The notes under the pieces: model-generated
What the model was told of the DNA's origin: nothing
Seen by the model: the letters and a program-made list of their open reading frames with translations, nothing else
The model's database searches: none
NCBI GenBank assembly: GCA_965371445.1
Contig: CBDUYN010000069.1
Location: 1 to 45,450 of the forward strand
Direction: 5' to 3'
Length of the DNA: 45,450 bases
Source of the DNA: DASWIG01 sp965371445
GTDB taxonomy: Bacteria > Acidobacteriota > Thermoanaerobaculia > Multivoradales > J023
Position numbers and translations under genes: made by a program
Part shown: in pieces, positions 33,029-41,735 of the stretch
How positions within the stretch are numbered: the stretch's first letter is position 1
Layout: each line of letters starts with the position of its first letter

Positions 33029-33966
33029 TCAACCGTCCTTGTCGGCCCACAGGGCCTTCAAGCCCGGCACGAGCGTCAGGAGGATACTCTCCGAACGCAC
33101 TCGTACCTCCGCCGTCCCCAAAAAGCCGTCGTGGAAGGTGTAGGTCTCCCCCTGGCTCTCGAACGTCGCCGAGGGCAGCTGGGCCGAGACGACGACCAGC
33201 GGACCGCTCAGCGAGATGGTCTCGCCGCCGCCCGGTCCCAGGGCGCGCCGCGCCGCCTCCGGACCCACCACCTCGTCGCCCACGGTTCTGACCACCAGGT
33301 GCTGAAAGGCGTAGCTGTAGCCCTCGAGCTCGAACCGCAGCGGCATTCCCGGCCGGATCAGCGCCCGGAAGTGTCCCGGCAGGAAAACGACGACTCGCCG
33401 CCGTGGATCCTCGGTCTCGAGCGACAGGATCACCTCGCCGGGCGCCACGAGCTGTCCCTTCCGGACCCAGACGTCGGAGACCACGCCAGCTTGCGGAGCG
33501 CCCACCGAACGTTGTTCCAGGCGCTGCTCGGCGAGGGTCCGCTGGGCCCGCAGGGTGCCGAGGCTGCGCTCGGTCGCGGCGTCCGCGGGACGGCGCAGGC
33601 GCTCGATCAGGCCGTTTTCGAACTCGCGGCGGACGCGCTCCAGCTCCGCCGCCTCCTGGACGCCGTAGAGCCGTACCAGAAGCTCCCCGGCCTCGACCCG
33701 CTGGCCCTTCTCCACCTCCACCGAGACGACCGTACCCGAGAGGCTCGCGGTCACGTCGGTGCGGCCCTCCAGACGGACGACCGCGACGCCGCTGGCATAC
33801 TCGTCGACCGTCCCCACCAGCAGGAAGATCAGGCCCGCGACGAAGATCGTGAGCAGCAATCGGTAGGTCCAACCCGTCCAGCCCGGGGCGATCTCCAGGA
33901 GGTGTCCCTGCGTGTCGGTACCCCGCACGTACTCGGAGAGCGCCTCGTCGCGGAAGATCCGGCTGG
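33029..33966 (-). pseudogene. HlyD-type membrane fusion protein, start lost in a deletion
   Basis: Recognisable from FRDEALSEYVRG (33960 downward), then LLEIAPGWTGWTYRLLLTIFVAGLIFLL (membrane helix), a biotinyl-lipoyl half motif (TASLSGTVVSVEVEKGQRVEAGELLVRL), a short coiled coil and VSDVWVRKGQLVAPGEVILSLETED. This is the adaptor of C39-type bacteriocin exporters. The start codon is missing: the sequence is joined, out of frame, to the truncated ABC gene near 33965-33975. Expression could occur only by frameshifting or a non-standard start; a CAGGAGG site does lie at the junction. Confidence 0.75.
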
Positions 33967-33967
33967 C

Positions 33968-35993
33968 CTCCTGACTGGATGCGCTTCTCGTTGATCGCGT
34001 CGAGGTGGCTCGTGGCTTCGTCGAGCAGCAGGACCGCCGGACTCGAGACCAGGGTCCGGGCGAGCGCCAGGCGCTGGCGCTGGCCGCCGGAAAGCGACGC
34101 ACCGCCGTCGGCCAGCACCGTGTCGTAGCCCATCGGCATGGCCGCGATGTCGTCGTGGATGTGGGCCTTTCTTGCCGCTTCCACGAGGCGCGGCAATGGC
34201 AGGCTCGGGTCGCTTAGGGCCAGGTTCGAACGGATGGAGCCGCCAAAGAGGAAGCTGTGCTGCGAGACGATGCCGAGCTGGCGCCGCACCGAGCGTAGCT
34301 CCAGCGTCGTCAGGTCGACGCCGTCAAAAAGGATCCGGCCCTCGGTCGGCACGTAGAGGCCCAGCATCAGGTTGGCGAGTGTCGTCTTGCCGGCGCCCGA
34401 GGGGCCGACGAGCGCCACGAACCGGCCCGGCTCGACGTCGACCGAGACGTCGCGGACCACCAGCGGCGCCATCGGACCGTAGCGGAAGCTCACCTTCTCC
34501 AGGGTCACGGCGCCGCGCAGCCGCTTCGCCGCGACGACGGCGCTGCGGTCCTGCTCCTTGGGCGTTTCCATCACGTCGCTGATCCGTTCGAGGTAGCTTC
34601 CCAGGAGCTGCAGCTGCACCCCGGTCTGGACCAGCGCCGTCAGCGGGCTCAGGAAACCCGTGGCGAGGGCCGCAAGTGCCAGCATGGTGCCCAGGGTGAG
34701 CTGGGAGTCGAGCACCAAGAGGCCCCCGTAGAGCAGCACGGCGAAGGGCGACGCGGTGCCGAGGGCGGCGAGGAGCGACTCGAACCAGGCGTTCAGCCGT
34801 CCCCGCGCCAGCGAGACGTTGAGCTCGTCGACGAAGAAGCTCGACCAGGTCTCGATCGTCCGTCCCTCGGCACCCACCGCCTTCAACGTGCCAATCCCCG
34901 TCAGCAGCTCCACCTGGTAGCCGCGCGAGCGGGCCTGGACCTGAAGCGACTCCGACATCAGCTCCTGCTGCCGCCGCCGGGTGACGAGGAAAAGCCCCAC
35001 CCGCAAAAAGCCCAGGCCGAGGACGAGAAGCCCCATCTGGAAGTGGGTGAGGAGCATCAGGACGAGGTAAAGGCTCACCAGGACGCCGTCGAGCAGCCCC
35101 GAAAGCGCGCTCGAGGTGAGGATCTCGCGGATCGTCGTGTTGCTGTTGAGCCGCATCATGAGATCGCCCGAGGAGCGCTGTTGGAAGTAGGCGAAGGGCA
35201 GGTCGACCAGGTGCTCCAGGAACTCCAGGGTGATCTTGGCGTCGAGATGGGTGCGCAGGTGGAGCAGGAGGTGGGCGCGCAGGAGCGAAGAGAGGAAGTG
35301 GAAGCCGGCGACCATGACGAGGCCGGCGGCGAGCAGCTGCAGCAGCGCGTAGTCGCCGCGGGGCACCACCCGGTCGACGAGCATGCCGGTCAAGAGCGGC
35401 GTCGCCAGGGCGAGCAGCTGCAGCAGGATCGATACGACGAGGAGCCGCGAGATCAGCCCCGACTGGGCCAGGAGCTCGCGCAAGTACCGTCCGACGCCTC
35501 TGTCGCGCTCCCCCCTGGGCTCGAACTCCTCGCCCGGCTCGAAGACGAGAGCGACCCCGGTAACCGCTGTGCGCAGCTCCTCGCGCGGCACCCGCCGCCG
35601 GCCGGCCGCCGGATCGACGATCCTCGCACCGCGCGCGTCGAGGCCTTCGAAGACCACGAAGTGACGGAACCGCCAGTGCAGGATGGACCCCGGCGGCAGG
35701 AGGCGCAGGTCCTCGATCTCCACGATCTGCACCCCCCGGCCGCGCAGGCCGTACCAGCGTCCGGCCTCGAGGATCGCCAGGGCGTCGGAGCCGTCGCGGT
35801 CGACGCCGGCGACCTGGCGGACCTCCTCCAAGGGCAGCGGCTTGCCGAGGTACTCGAGCACCATCGTGAGGCACGCCGCGCCGCAGTCGGCGCTGGCCGT
35901 CTGGTGGACGTAGGGGATCCGCCGTTTCTTCTTTCCGAGCCTGCGCAGCGCGGGGAAACGGTCGATCAGACTGGAGGTGCTCGGAGCTTCCAT
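33968..35993 (-). pseudogene. C39-peptidase ABC exporter, nucleotide-binding domain truncated
   Basis: The protein begins with a C39 peptidase (QTASADCGAACLTMVLEYLG with Cys 37; HFVVFEG His; DPAAGR Asp), which removes double-glycine leaders. A six-helix membrane domain follows (about 170-460), with LATPLLTGMLVDRVVP and FAYFQQRSSGDLMMRL. The ATPase has GPSGAGKTT, the signature LSGGQRQRLALARTL and LLLDEATSHLD, then stops resembling the family at NEKRIQ. The H-loop and last 80 or so residues are missing. The frame runs on as nonsense antisense to the HlyD frame. Without the H-loop His it should not hydrolyse ATP normally. Confidence 0.85.
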
Positions 35994-36086
35994 GATGTCT
36001 TGACCAAGGGGGACGAGGCGAAACGGATCGAAAAAGAACGTTCAAGGTATCGAAAGGCCACGGGGGCGTCAAGCGGCCACGTAGGG

Positions 36087-36092
36087 TATACT
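36087..36092 (+). promoter_or_regulatory. TATACT -10 hexamer, 6 nt from start codon
   Basis: TATACT, a 6-nt gap, then ATG 36099; no Shine-Dalgarno. It would give a leaderless transcript. The gene is divergent from the C39 ABC gene. Confidence 0.5.
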
Positions 36093-36098
36093 ACCGAC

Positions 36099-37037
36099 AT
36101 GAGGAACGTGGCGGCGACATGGTGGGAACGACTCTCGTGGCTCGCTCTGGGCCTCCTGGCGGCGAGCGCCGGCTTCTGGCTCCTGGGTCCGCGCGCGGGT
36201 GTCGACACGGCGCTTCCCGCGTCTGCCGAGCCCCGGCCGGCGGCGGCGCCGCCGGAAACGCCACAGCCGGTGCCCGAGTGCTACCTCGGCGTGGTTCTCG
36301 CCCGCGAAGAGGTCGACGTCACCAGCGAGGTCGGGGGCACCCTCGAAGAGCTTACGGTGCGAGTCGGGGACGCCTTGCAGCACGGAGAAAGGATCGCTCG
36401 TCTTGACACCCGCACGCTCATCCACCGGCTCGCGGTCGAACGCGCCGCGCTCGAAGCCGCCCGGGCCGAGAAACGCCGGCAGGCCCTTGAGGTCGAGCGC
36501 ACGGCCCAGGAGCACCAGCGCCTACTGGCTTTGGAAGGGCTGCTCTCGCAAGCGGAGACGGAGAACGCCCGCTTTCAGCACGAGATGGCCCAGGCACGCC
36601 TGGAAGGTACCGAGGCCGAAGTCCAGCGTGCCAGGGCACGCCTCACGCAACTCGAGTCCGATCTCGAACGCTCCGAGCTCCGGGCACCCTTCGAAGGCAT
36701 GGTGACCCGCCGCTACATGGATCCGGGGACCCTCGTTGCACCGGGAACCGCGGTGATCCGCCTGATCAGCTCGACGAACCTCCTGGTGCGTTTCGCGGTG
36801 CCGCCCGAGGCGGTGAAGAGCTTCCCGATCTCGACCGAGGCGCGCCTTGAGCTCGAGCAACTTGGCATCACGGCTACCGCCACCGTCGAGCACCTGGCCC
36901 CGGAGATCGACGCCGCCTCGCGCATGGTCTTCGTCGAGGCGCGCCTGGAAGGCTCCGCGCACACGATCCCCTCAGGCGCCGTCGCCCGGGTGTCGATCCT
37001 GGCCGGAGCCGACTCGCCCTCCTGTCTCGGCCGTTGA
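36099..37037 (+). CDS. periplasmic membrane fusion protein (RND/HlyD type)
   Basis: The 312-residue protein has an N-terminal anchor helix (LSWLALGLLAASAGFWLLG), a lipoyl half (VTSEVGGTLEELTVRVGDALQHGERIARLD), a long coiled coil (about 105-185), the second lipoyl half (LRAPFEGMVTRRYMDPGTLVAPGTAVIRLI) and a beta-barrel (LVRFAVPPEAVKSF). It ends soon after VARVSILAG. No pump or outer-membrane gene follows, so it is an orphan adaptor. It is divergent from the C39 ABC-HlyD genes and could work with them in a double-glycine peptide exporter. Confidence 0.85.
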   Translation: MRNVAATWWERLSWLALGLLAASAGFWLLGPRAGVDTALPASAEPRPAAAPPETPQPVPECYLGVVLAREEVDVTSEVGGTLEELTVRVGDALQHGERIARLDTRTLIHRLAVERAALEAARAEKRRQALEVERTAQEHQRLLALEGLLSQAETENARFQHEMAQARLEGTEAEVQRARARLTQLESDLERSELRAPFEGMVTRRYMDPGTLVAPGTAVIRLISSTNLLVRFAVPPEAVKSFPISTEARLELEQLGITATATVEHLAPEIDAASRMVFVEARLEGSAHTIPSGAVARVSILAGADSPSCLGR

Positions 37038-37131
37038 GTGGCAAGGAACCAGCCGTCTCCCGGAAAGAGCCGTCAGCATACTTGACTCATCTGTGAAGAT
37101 GTCTGGGAACCTAGCGCACCTAGCCCACAGC

Positions 37132-37767
37132 TCACACGGGGTTAAGACCCCGGGCGGGGGCGCCGCCCCCAAACACCAGCCGGCGCCCCTCCACCCGCCA
37201 AGGCTCGACGAGAAGCCGGTGTAACGCCTCGGCATAGGCACGGTGCTCCTCGGCAAGGATCCGCGCCGAGAGCGTCTCGGCCGTGTCGCCGTCCTCGACC
37301 AGCACCGTCTTCTGGACGACGATCGGCCCGGAATCGAGCCCTTCGTCGACCAGGTGGACGGTGCAGCCCGACACCCGGACGCCGTGCTTGAAGGCCTGGC
37401 CCTGGGCGTCGAGCCCCGGAAAGGCGGGCAGCAGGCTCGGGTGGATGTTCAAGATCCTCTGCGGGAAGGCACGGACGAGATGCGGCGAGAGAAGCCGCAT
37501 GTAACCCGCGAGGCACACCCACTCGACCTCGGCGCGGCGGAGCTTCGCGAGCACGAGCTCCTCGTGCTCGCGGCGTTTCACTCCCCGGTGCGGGATCGCG
37601 GCGGTCGGAATGCTGTAGCCCGCCGCCTTCGCAAGCCCCGGCGCCTGAGGGTCGTTCGAGACCACGAGCACGATCTGGGCCGGCAGCTCGCCGCGCCGCA
37701 TCGCCTCCTGGAGCGCGACGAAGTTCGAGCCGCGTCCTGAGAGCAGGACGCCCACGCGGGCGCTCAT
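37132..37767 (-). CDS. purN: phosphoribosylglycinamide formyltransferase
   Basis: Third step of purine synthesis: formylation of GAR using 10-formyl-THF. From ATG 37767 it has 211 residues. Motifs are VLLSGRGSNFVALQEA, CLAGYMRLLSPHLVRAF, RILNIHPSLLPAFPGLDAQGQAFKHG (catalytic Asn/His region) and GCTVHLVDEGLDSGPIVVQ with the catalytic Asp. It overlaps purM by 4 nt (ATGA), so the two are coupled. Confidence 0.96.
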   Translation of the reverse strand: MSARVGVLLSGRGSNFVALQEAMRRGELPAQIVLVVSNDPQAPGLAKAAGYSIPTAAIPHRGVKRREHEELVLAKLRRAEVEWVCLAGYMRLLSPHLVRAFPQRILNIHPSLLPAFPGLDAQGQAFKHGVRVSGCTVHLVDEGLDSGPIVVQKTVLVEDGDTAETLSARILAEEHRAYAEALHRLLVEPWRVEGRRLVFGGGAPARGLNPV

Positions 37768-38810
37768 CGCGCCGCTCCTTCGTCGAAGTCGTAGGCGACA
37801 CCGCCAGCGCCCTCGTCGACCTCGCCGATCCGGATCGCGCCGAGCTCGGAGCGGACCCTTTCCGCTTCCCCGGGCGCCACCACCAGCACCAGGCCGATTC
37901 CCATGTTGAAGACGCGGTACATCTCGGCCTCCTCGACCTCGCCGTGGCGCGCGATCGCCTGGAAGACGCCGGGCACCTCCCAGCTCGCCGTCCGGATCCG
38001 GGCCTGGAGGCCCTCGGGCAGAATGCGCGGGACGTTGTCGGTCAGCCCGCCGCCGGTGACGTGTGCCAGGGCGTGGAGCGCCTCGCGTCCGAGGAGCGGG
38101 CGCACGGCCGGCAGGTAGGTCAGGTGAGGCGCGAGCAGGTGCTCGCAAAGCGGCGCGTCGCCCGCACCGGGGACCGGGTCGTCGAGGCCCAGCCCCAGGA
38201 CCTCGAAGAAGACGTGGCGAGCGAGCGAAAAGCCGTTGGTGTGGAGGCCCGCCGAAGGCAGGCCCAGGAGGACGTCGCCCGCGCGGACCCGCGAGCCGTC
38301 GATCACCGCTTTTCGGTCGACGAGCCCGACGATGAAGCCCACGAGCTCATAGCCGCCCTTTTGATAGAAGCCCGGCATCTCGGCGGTCTCGCCACCCAGG
38401 AGCGCGCAACCGTTCTCGCGGCAGCCGCGGGCCACCCCGCCGACGAGCTCCGCCATGGCCCGCGGCTCCAGGACCCCGGCGCCGACGTAGTCGAGAAAGA
38501 AAAGCGGCACCGCGCCCTGGACCAGGATGTCGTTCGTACAGTGGTTGACGAGGTCGTAGCCGACGCTCGAGTAGTCGCCGGCCATGCGGGCCACCATGAG
38601 CTTCGTACCGACGCCGTCGGCCGACGCCACCAGCACGGGCTCGGCCATTCCCTCCAAGTCGGGACGGAAGAGGCCGCCAAAGGAGCCGAGCTCAGAAAGG
38701 ACACCTGGCGTGAACGTCGAGCGCACCAGGCGTCCCACCTCGCGGAGGGCTTCGTCCTGGGCGTCGATCGAGACGCCGGCGCGGGCGTAGGCGTCCTGCG
38801 GTTCGGTCAT
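37764..38810 (-). CDS. purM: phosphoribosylformylglycinamidine cyclo-ligase (AIR synthetase)
   Basis: Fifth step of purine synthesis. From ATG 38810 it has 348 residues, normal for PurM. Motifs are SFGGLFRPD, VASADGVGTKLMVA, HCTNDILVQGAVPLFFLDY, ALLGGETAEMPGFY and HVTGGGLTDNVPRILP. A CATACT -10-like hexamer lies about 11 nt before the start within the 38-bp repeat. It is first in the purMN operon. Confidence 0.96.
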   Translation of the reverse strand: MTEPQDAYARAGVSIDAQDEALREVGRLVRSTFTPGVLSELGSFGGLFRPDLEGMAEPVLVASADGVGTKLMVARMAGDYSSVGYDLVNHCTNDILVQGAVPLFFLDYVGAGVLEPRAMAELVGGVARGCRENGCALLGGETAEMPGFYQKGGYELVGFIVGLVDRKAVIDGSRVRAGDVLLGLPSAGLHTNGFSLARHVFFEVLGLGLDDPVPGAGDAPLCEHLLAPHLTYLPAVRPLLGREALHALAHVTGGGLTDNVPRILPEGLQARIRTASWEVPGVFQAIARHGEVEEAEMYRVFNMGIGLVLVVAPGEAERVRSELGAIRIGEVDEGAGGVAYDFDEGAAR

Positions 38811-38819
38811 AAGTCGGTC

Positions 38820-38857
38820 GCAGTATGGCATGCCGTCCCGGGGGCGTCGAGAGCCGG
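38820..38857. repeat. 38-bp direct repeat, left copy (purM promoter region)
   Basis: GCAGTATGGCATGCCGTCCC, then GGGGGCGTCGAGAGCCGG. It matches 40445-40482 with 4 mismatches in the same orientation. This copy contains the likely purM -10. The pair flanks the PD-(D/E)XK module. Confidence 0.7.
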
Positions 38858-38975
38858 ACGCTGGGAGCGCAGGCGCGAACGCCTGCTCTTCGGGCCATGG
38901 GAGCCCCGTGCTAGAATTCTGGGTAGTAGCTCGTCCGGTCTTCGACGATCGGCGAGACGTGCCAGGAGACTCACG

Positions 38976-39593
38976 ATGCTAGGAAAGTCGCCCATCCCCG
39001 AGGGGGCGTCGCTCACGTTTGCCGACTACTTCAAGCTCACCACCGAGGCCGACGCGGTCGTCGAGCACTTCGGCTACTCGCTCGCCATCGAGGACTGCGA
39101 GCTCCCCCGCCACGAGATCGACAGGAGCCAGCTCGCCGCGACGGAGCTCCGGATCCGGGAGAGCCTCTCTCTCGTGAACCTGGCGAACGAGGTCGCGCGC
39201 CGCGAGTTCCTGATCGCCCCGATCCTCTCCGAGGTCGTCCACCACACGCGGGCAAAGGTCCGGGTCGAGTATCCCCTCGAGGTCAACGACCAGCTCAAGG
39301 GGACGCTCGACTACCTCCTGGAGGGAAAAAACGACATCCTGGTCGTCGAGGCGAAAAACGCCGACTTGCAGCGCGGGTTCGTCCAACTCGCGGTCGAGCT
39401 CGTCGCTTTTGACCAGTGGCTCGACGAGCCGTCGCCCGACATCCTCTGGGGGGCTGTCTCGATGGGAGACGCCTGGCACTTCGCCTATCTCGAGCGGCCG
39501 TCGAAGCGGATCGTCAAGGACCTGAGCCTCTACAGCCTGCCGGGACAGTTGGCGGAGCTGGTGGAGATCCTCGTCGCCATCCTGAACGGCTGA
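38976..39593 (+). CDS. PD-(D/E)XK nuclease-like protein
   Basis: The 205-residue protein from ATG 38976 (AGGAG site) has KGTLDYLLEGKNDILVVEAKNAD (109-131): an Asp at 112, and E125-A-K127 after a hydrophobic strand. These are the metal-binding residues of the restriction-endonuclease fold. A Gln/Glu helix follows (GFVQLAVELVAFDQW), as in PD-(D/E)XK enzymes. No methyltransferase is adjacent. The pairing with the next gene, 4 bp away, suggests a two-gene defence or repair unit. Confidence 0.65.
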   Translation: MLGKSPIPEGASLTFADYFKLTTEADAVVEHFGYSLAIEDCELPRHEIDRSQLAATELRIRESLSLVNLANEVARREFLIAPILSEVVHHTRAKVRVEYPLEVNDQLKGTLDYLLEGKNDILVVEAKNADLQRGFVQLAVELVAFDQWLDEPSPDILWGAVSMGDAWHFAYLERPSKRIVKDLSLYSLPGQLAELVEILVAILNG

Positions 39594-39597
39594 GCAG

Positions 39598-40326
39598 GTG
39601 CCGGCCTTCATGAACGCCCCACGCTACGCCAACGACGCCGCCACCGTCGCTGACGGTTTCGGACCCTCCCGCACCGGCGACCAGGTCGCCCGCATAGCGC
39701 TGGAGGCCGATCCGCCGTTCACCGTCTGCGTGGCTTACGGCAGCACCCTCGACGACTATTTTTATCAGGCAGAGCGGTCGCGGTCGCTGTCGCTCTTAGA
39801 GAGTTTATCGTTCTCTGAATCGACAGTCAAGTTGGGAAAGAACCTTTTTTCAAAAGACAAAATTTTTTCATTGCCGACAAAAATACTTTTACAATGCGGC
39901 CTCCTCCACGCCGCCCGCGACTACTTCGCCGAGCAGGCCGAGGACGCCGAGCTGGCCCGCCGCCGCGGCCAGCGTCCGGGCGAGCCGCTGCCGCGTCGAT
40001 TCGCCTTCTTCGACAAGGCGGGACGTTTGCGTGACGTGACGGCACGTTCGTCCTTCGTCGAGCTCAGGAAATGGGTCGATGACGACGAGGCCGTCCTCGC
40101 GTGGACGTTTCCCGAGGACCTTGCGGAGGAGGAGCGCGAGGTGCTGCTCGCGGACCTCGCGGTGCTGCGCCGTCAGCCGTGGTCGCCGCAGGCCGCGATC
40201 GACGCGCTGCTCGCCGACTGGCCGGAAGAGGAGTCGGAGCGCGACGTGTCGTTCGCGGAGGCGGAGAGGCGGTTCGCGGAGGCTTGCGAGGCGGCGTTGG
40301 CGGAGGAGGCGTCGACCGGGGGGTGA
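39598..40326 (+). CDS. unknown protein with an AT-rich in-frame segment, partner of the PD-(D/E)XK gene
   Basis: GTG 39598 or ATG 39610 opens a 242- or 238-residue frame. The N-terminal 60 residues and the C-terminal 140 are normal high-GC coding (FPEDLAEEEREVLLADLAVLRRQPW, AEACEAALAEEASTGG). Codons 62-100 (about 39785-39896) are strikingly AT-rich and read SESTVKLGKNLFSKDKIFSL, then PTKILL. Composition and codon use change abruptly at both edges but the frame is kept. I do not recognise the family. The gene starts 4 bp after the nuclease-like gene. Confidence 0.6.
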   Translation: MPAFMNAPRYANDAATVADGFGPSRTGDQVARIALEADPPFTVCVAYGSTLDDYFYQAERSRSLSLLESLSFSESTVKLGKNLFSKDKIFSLPTKILLQCGLLHAARDYFAEQAEDAELARRRGQRPGEPLPRRFAFFDKAGRLRDVTARSSFVELRKWVDDDEAVLAWTFPEDLAEEEREVLLADLAVLRRQPWSPQAAIDALLADWPEEESERDVSFAEAERRFAEACEAALAEEASTGG

Positions 40327-40444
40327 TGCCGTTCAAAGGGCCAAAAGGTCCCCAGGTCCCGCTCTCGGGTCTGCTCCAGGAACTGATCGGCATGACCGTA
40401 GTGTACCCCGGGCCTGCGCAGGCTGCCTCTTGGTCCCTCCGGCC

Positions 40445-40482
40445 GCAGTATGGCACACCGCCGCGGGGGCGTCGAGAGCCGG
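40445..40482. repeat. 38-bp direct repeat, right copy
   Basis: GCAGTATGGCACACCGCCGC, then GGGGGCGTCGAGAGCCGG; 4 mismatches to 38820-38857. It lies just beyond the PD-(D/E)XK two-gene module and before the methyltransferase remnant. Confidence 0.7.
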
Positions 40483-40520
40483 CAGGCGCCGGGCCTGGTC
40501 CGGATCCGCCGGGCCCGGAT

Positions 40521-41272
40521 CTAAGGCGACGGCAAGTCGACGCCCAGACGTGCCATCGCTTTGAGGAATCCGGGGTGCTTTCGGAAGCGCTCCAGGTCCT
40601 CGGCCAGGAAGGTCTCGGCGTCGGCTCCGAAACGACGCGAGCGCAGGACGCCTTCGATCCATTCGCGCTCTTCGCCGCTCGGCGTCCGGGTCGCTCCGGA
40701 GTCGAGGGCGGTGAGCTCGTGCTCGTACCAATTGTACAGATAGTCGCCGATCTGCGAGCAGTCCTTCATGGGACAAGGCGGCCCGGGAAGCTTCCTGAGG
40801 ACGGCTTGATAACCGCGGTGGACTACCTGGACGCGGTAACGGTAGGCGGTGACAAAAGCGTCGATCGCCACCATGGGCCGGAGCTCCTGGGGGAAGTCCA
40901 GGTTCCAGCCGTAGTCGTCGAGCAACATCAGACCGCCTTCTTTCAAGAGCTCCCAGCTCATGACGGCGTCGGCGAGCACGTCGTCGGCGTCTCTTTCCAC
41001 AGGGCGATGCTGCGGCTGAACCAGTTTTCGGTGAACTGATAGTCTTTCATGTAAAGTCGTAAGCTCTCGATGCCCCGCGCAGGGTCCATCTCGAGGCGCT
41101 TCGTGGGAACCTCGAGGCCAACTCGCGGCAGCGGCGCGTCCGAAGGGTCGACGGCGATCTGGCCGCCGCTCGCCACCCGAGGCCGGGCGTAGGTGCCGAC
41201 GCCCCATCCCAGGAGGCCTGCCGCCGTCACGAGGAGAGCCAGGCCAAGGGTGTTACGCCATGTCCGATTCAT
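40521..41272 (-). pseudogene. SAM-dependent methyltransferase with its core deleted
   Basis: From ATG 41272 (GGGAGAA site) the frame gives an anchor (TLGLALLVTAAGLLGWGVGT) and a linker to FTENWFSRSIALWKET. The frame then changes and resumes as ADDVLADAVMSWELLKEGGLMLLDDYGWN, then DAFVTAYRYRVQVVHRGYQAVLRK. In intact Methyltransf_24-type proteins a glycine-rich SAM motif and about 100 residues lie between these. Junction near 40990. The enzyme cannot bind SAM. Confidence 0.75.
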
Positions 41273-41420
41273 CGTTTCTCCCTACGTCGACTTCCAGCTC
41301 GAGGGCGAATCGTAACATGGGATCGTTGTGGCGGCCGATTCTCTGCCCCACCCGGGGTCGAACCAGGGTCCCGATCGTGGTAGCGTCTGGCGGTTCGGGA
41401 CGGGGCCGCAAGGCGAAGGC

Positions 41421-41735
41421 ATGAAGGCGGACGACAACGATGAGATCACCCGGCTCCTTGAGGAGTGGCAGCAAGGTAGCGCCGAGGCCCTGGAGACGCT
41501 ACTACCCCTGGTCCACCGGGAGCTGCGCAACCTGGCGGCGCGCTATCTGAGGAAGGAGCGCGCGGGCCACACCCTCCAACCGACGGCGCTCGTCAACGAG
41601 GCCTACCTGCGGCTGCTCGGCAAGCCCCCGGGGGAGCTCAAGGACCCGGCCCACTTCTTCGCCGTCGCCGCGCAGTCGATGCGGCGCATCCTCGTCGACC
41701 ACGCGCGGCGCCATCGTGCCGAAAAGCGCGTCGGA
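41421..41735 (+). pseudogene. ECF RNA polymerase sigma factor, N-terminal part
   Basis: From ATG 41421: DEITRLLEEWQQGSAEALETLLPLVHRELRNLAARYLRKERAGHTLQPTALVNEAYLRLLG, then AHFFAVAAQSMRRILVDHARRHRAEKRVG. This is region 2 and linker of the large ECF group common in Acidobacteria and Planctomycetes. Region 4, needed for -35 binding, is missing: at about 41735 the sequence switches to a TPR protein in another frame. Confidence 0.8.

Noticed and set aside
35043..36098. Long plus-strand extension upstream of the membrane fusion protein
   Set aside because: It is antisense to the C39 ABC exporter. The true start is ATG 36099, with an anchor helix right after it.
41340..41372. tRNA gene on the minus strand (a TTCGACC T-loop with a 5-bp stem)
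   Set aside because: No matching acceptor, D-arm or anticodon arm can be found upstream on that strand.
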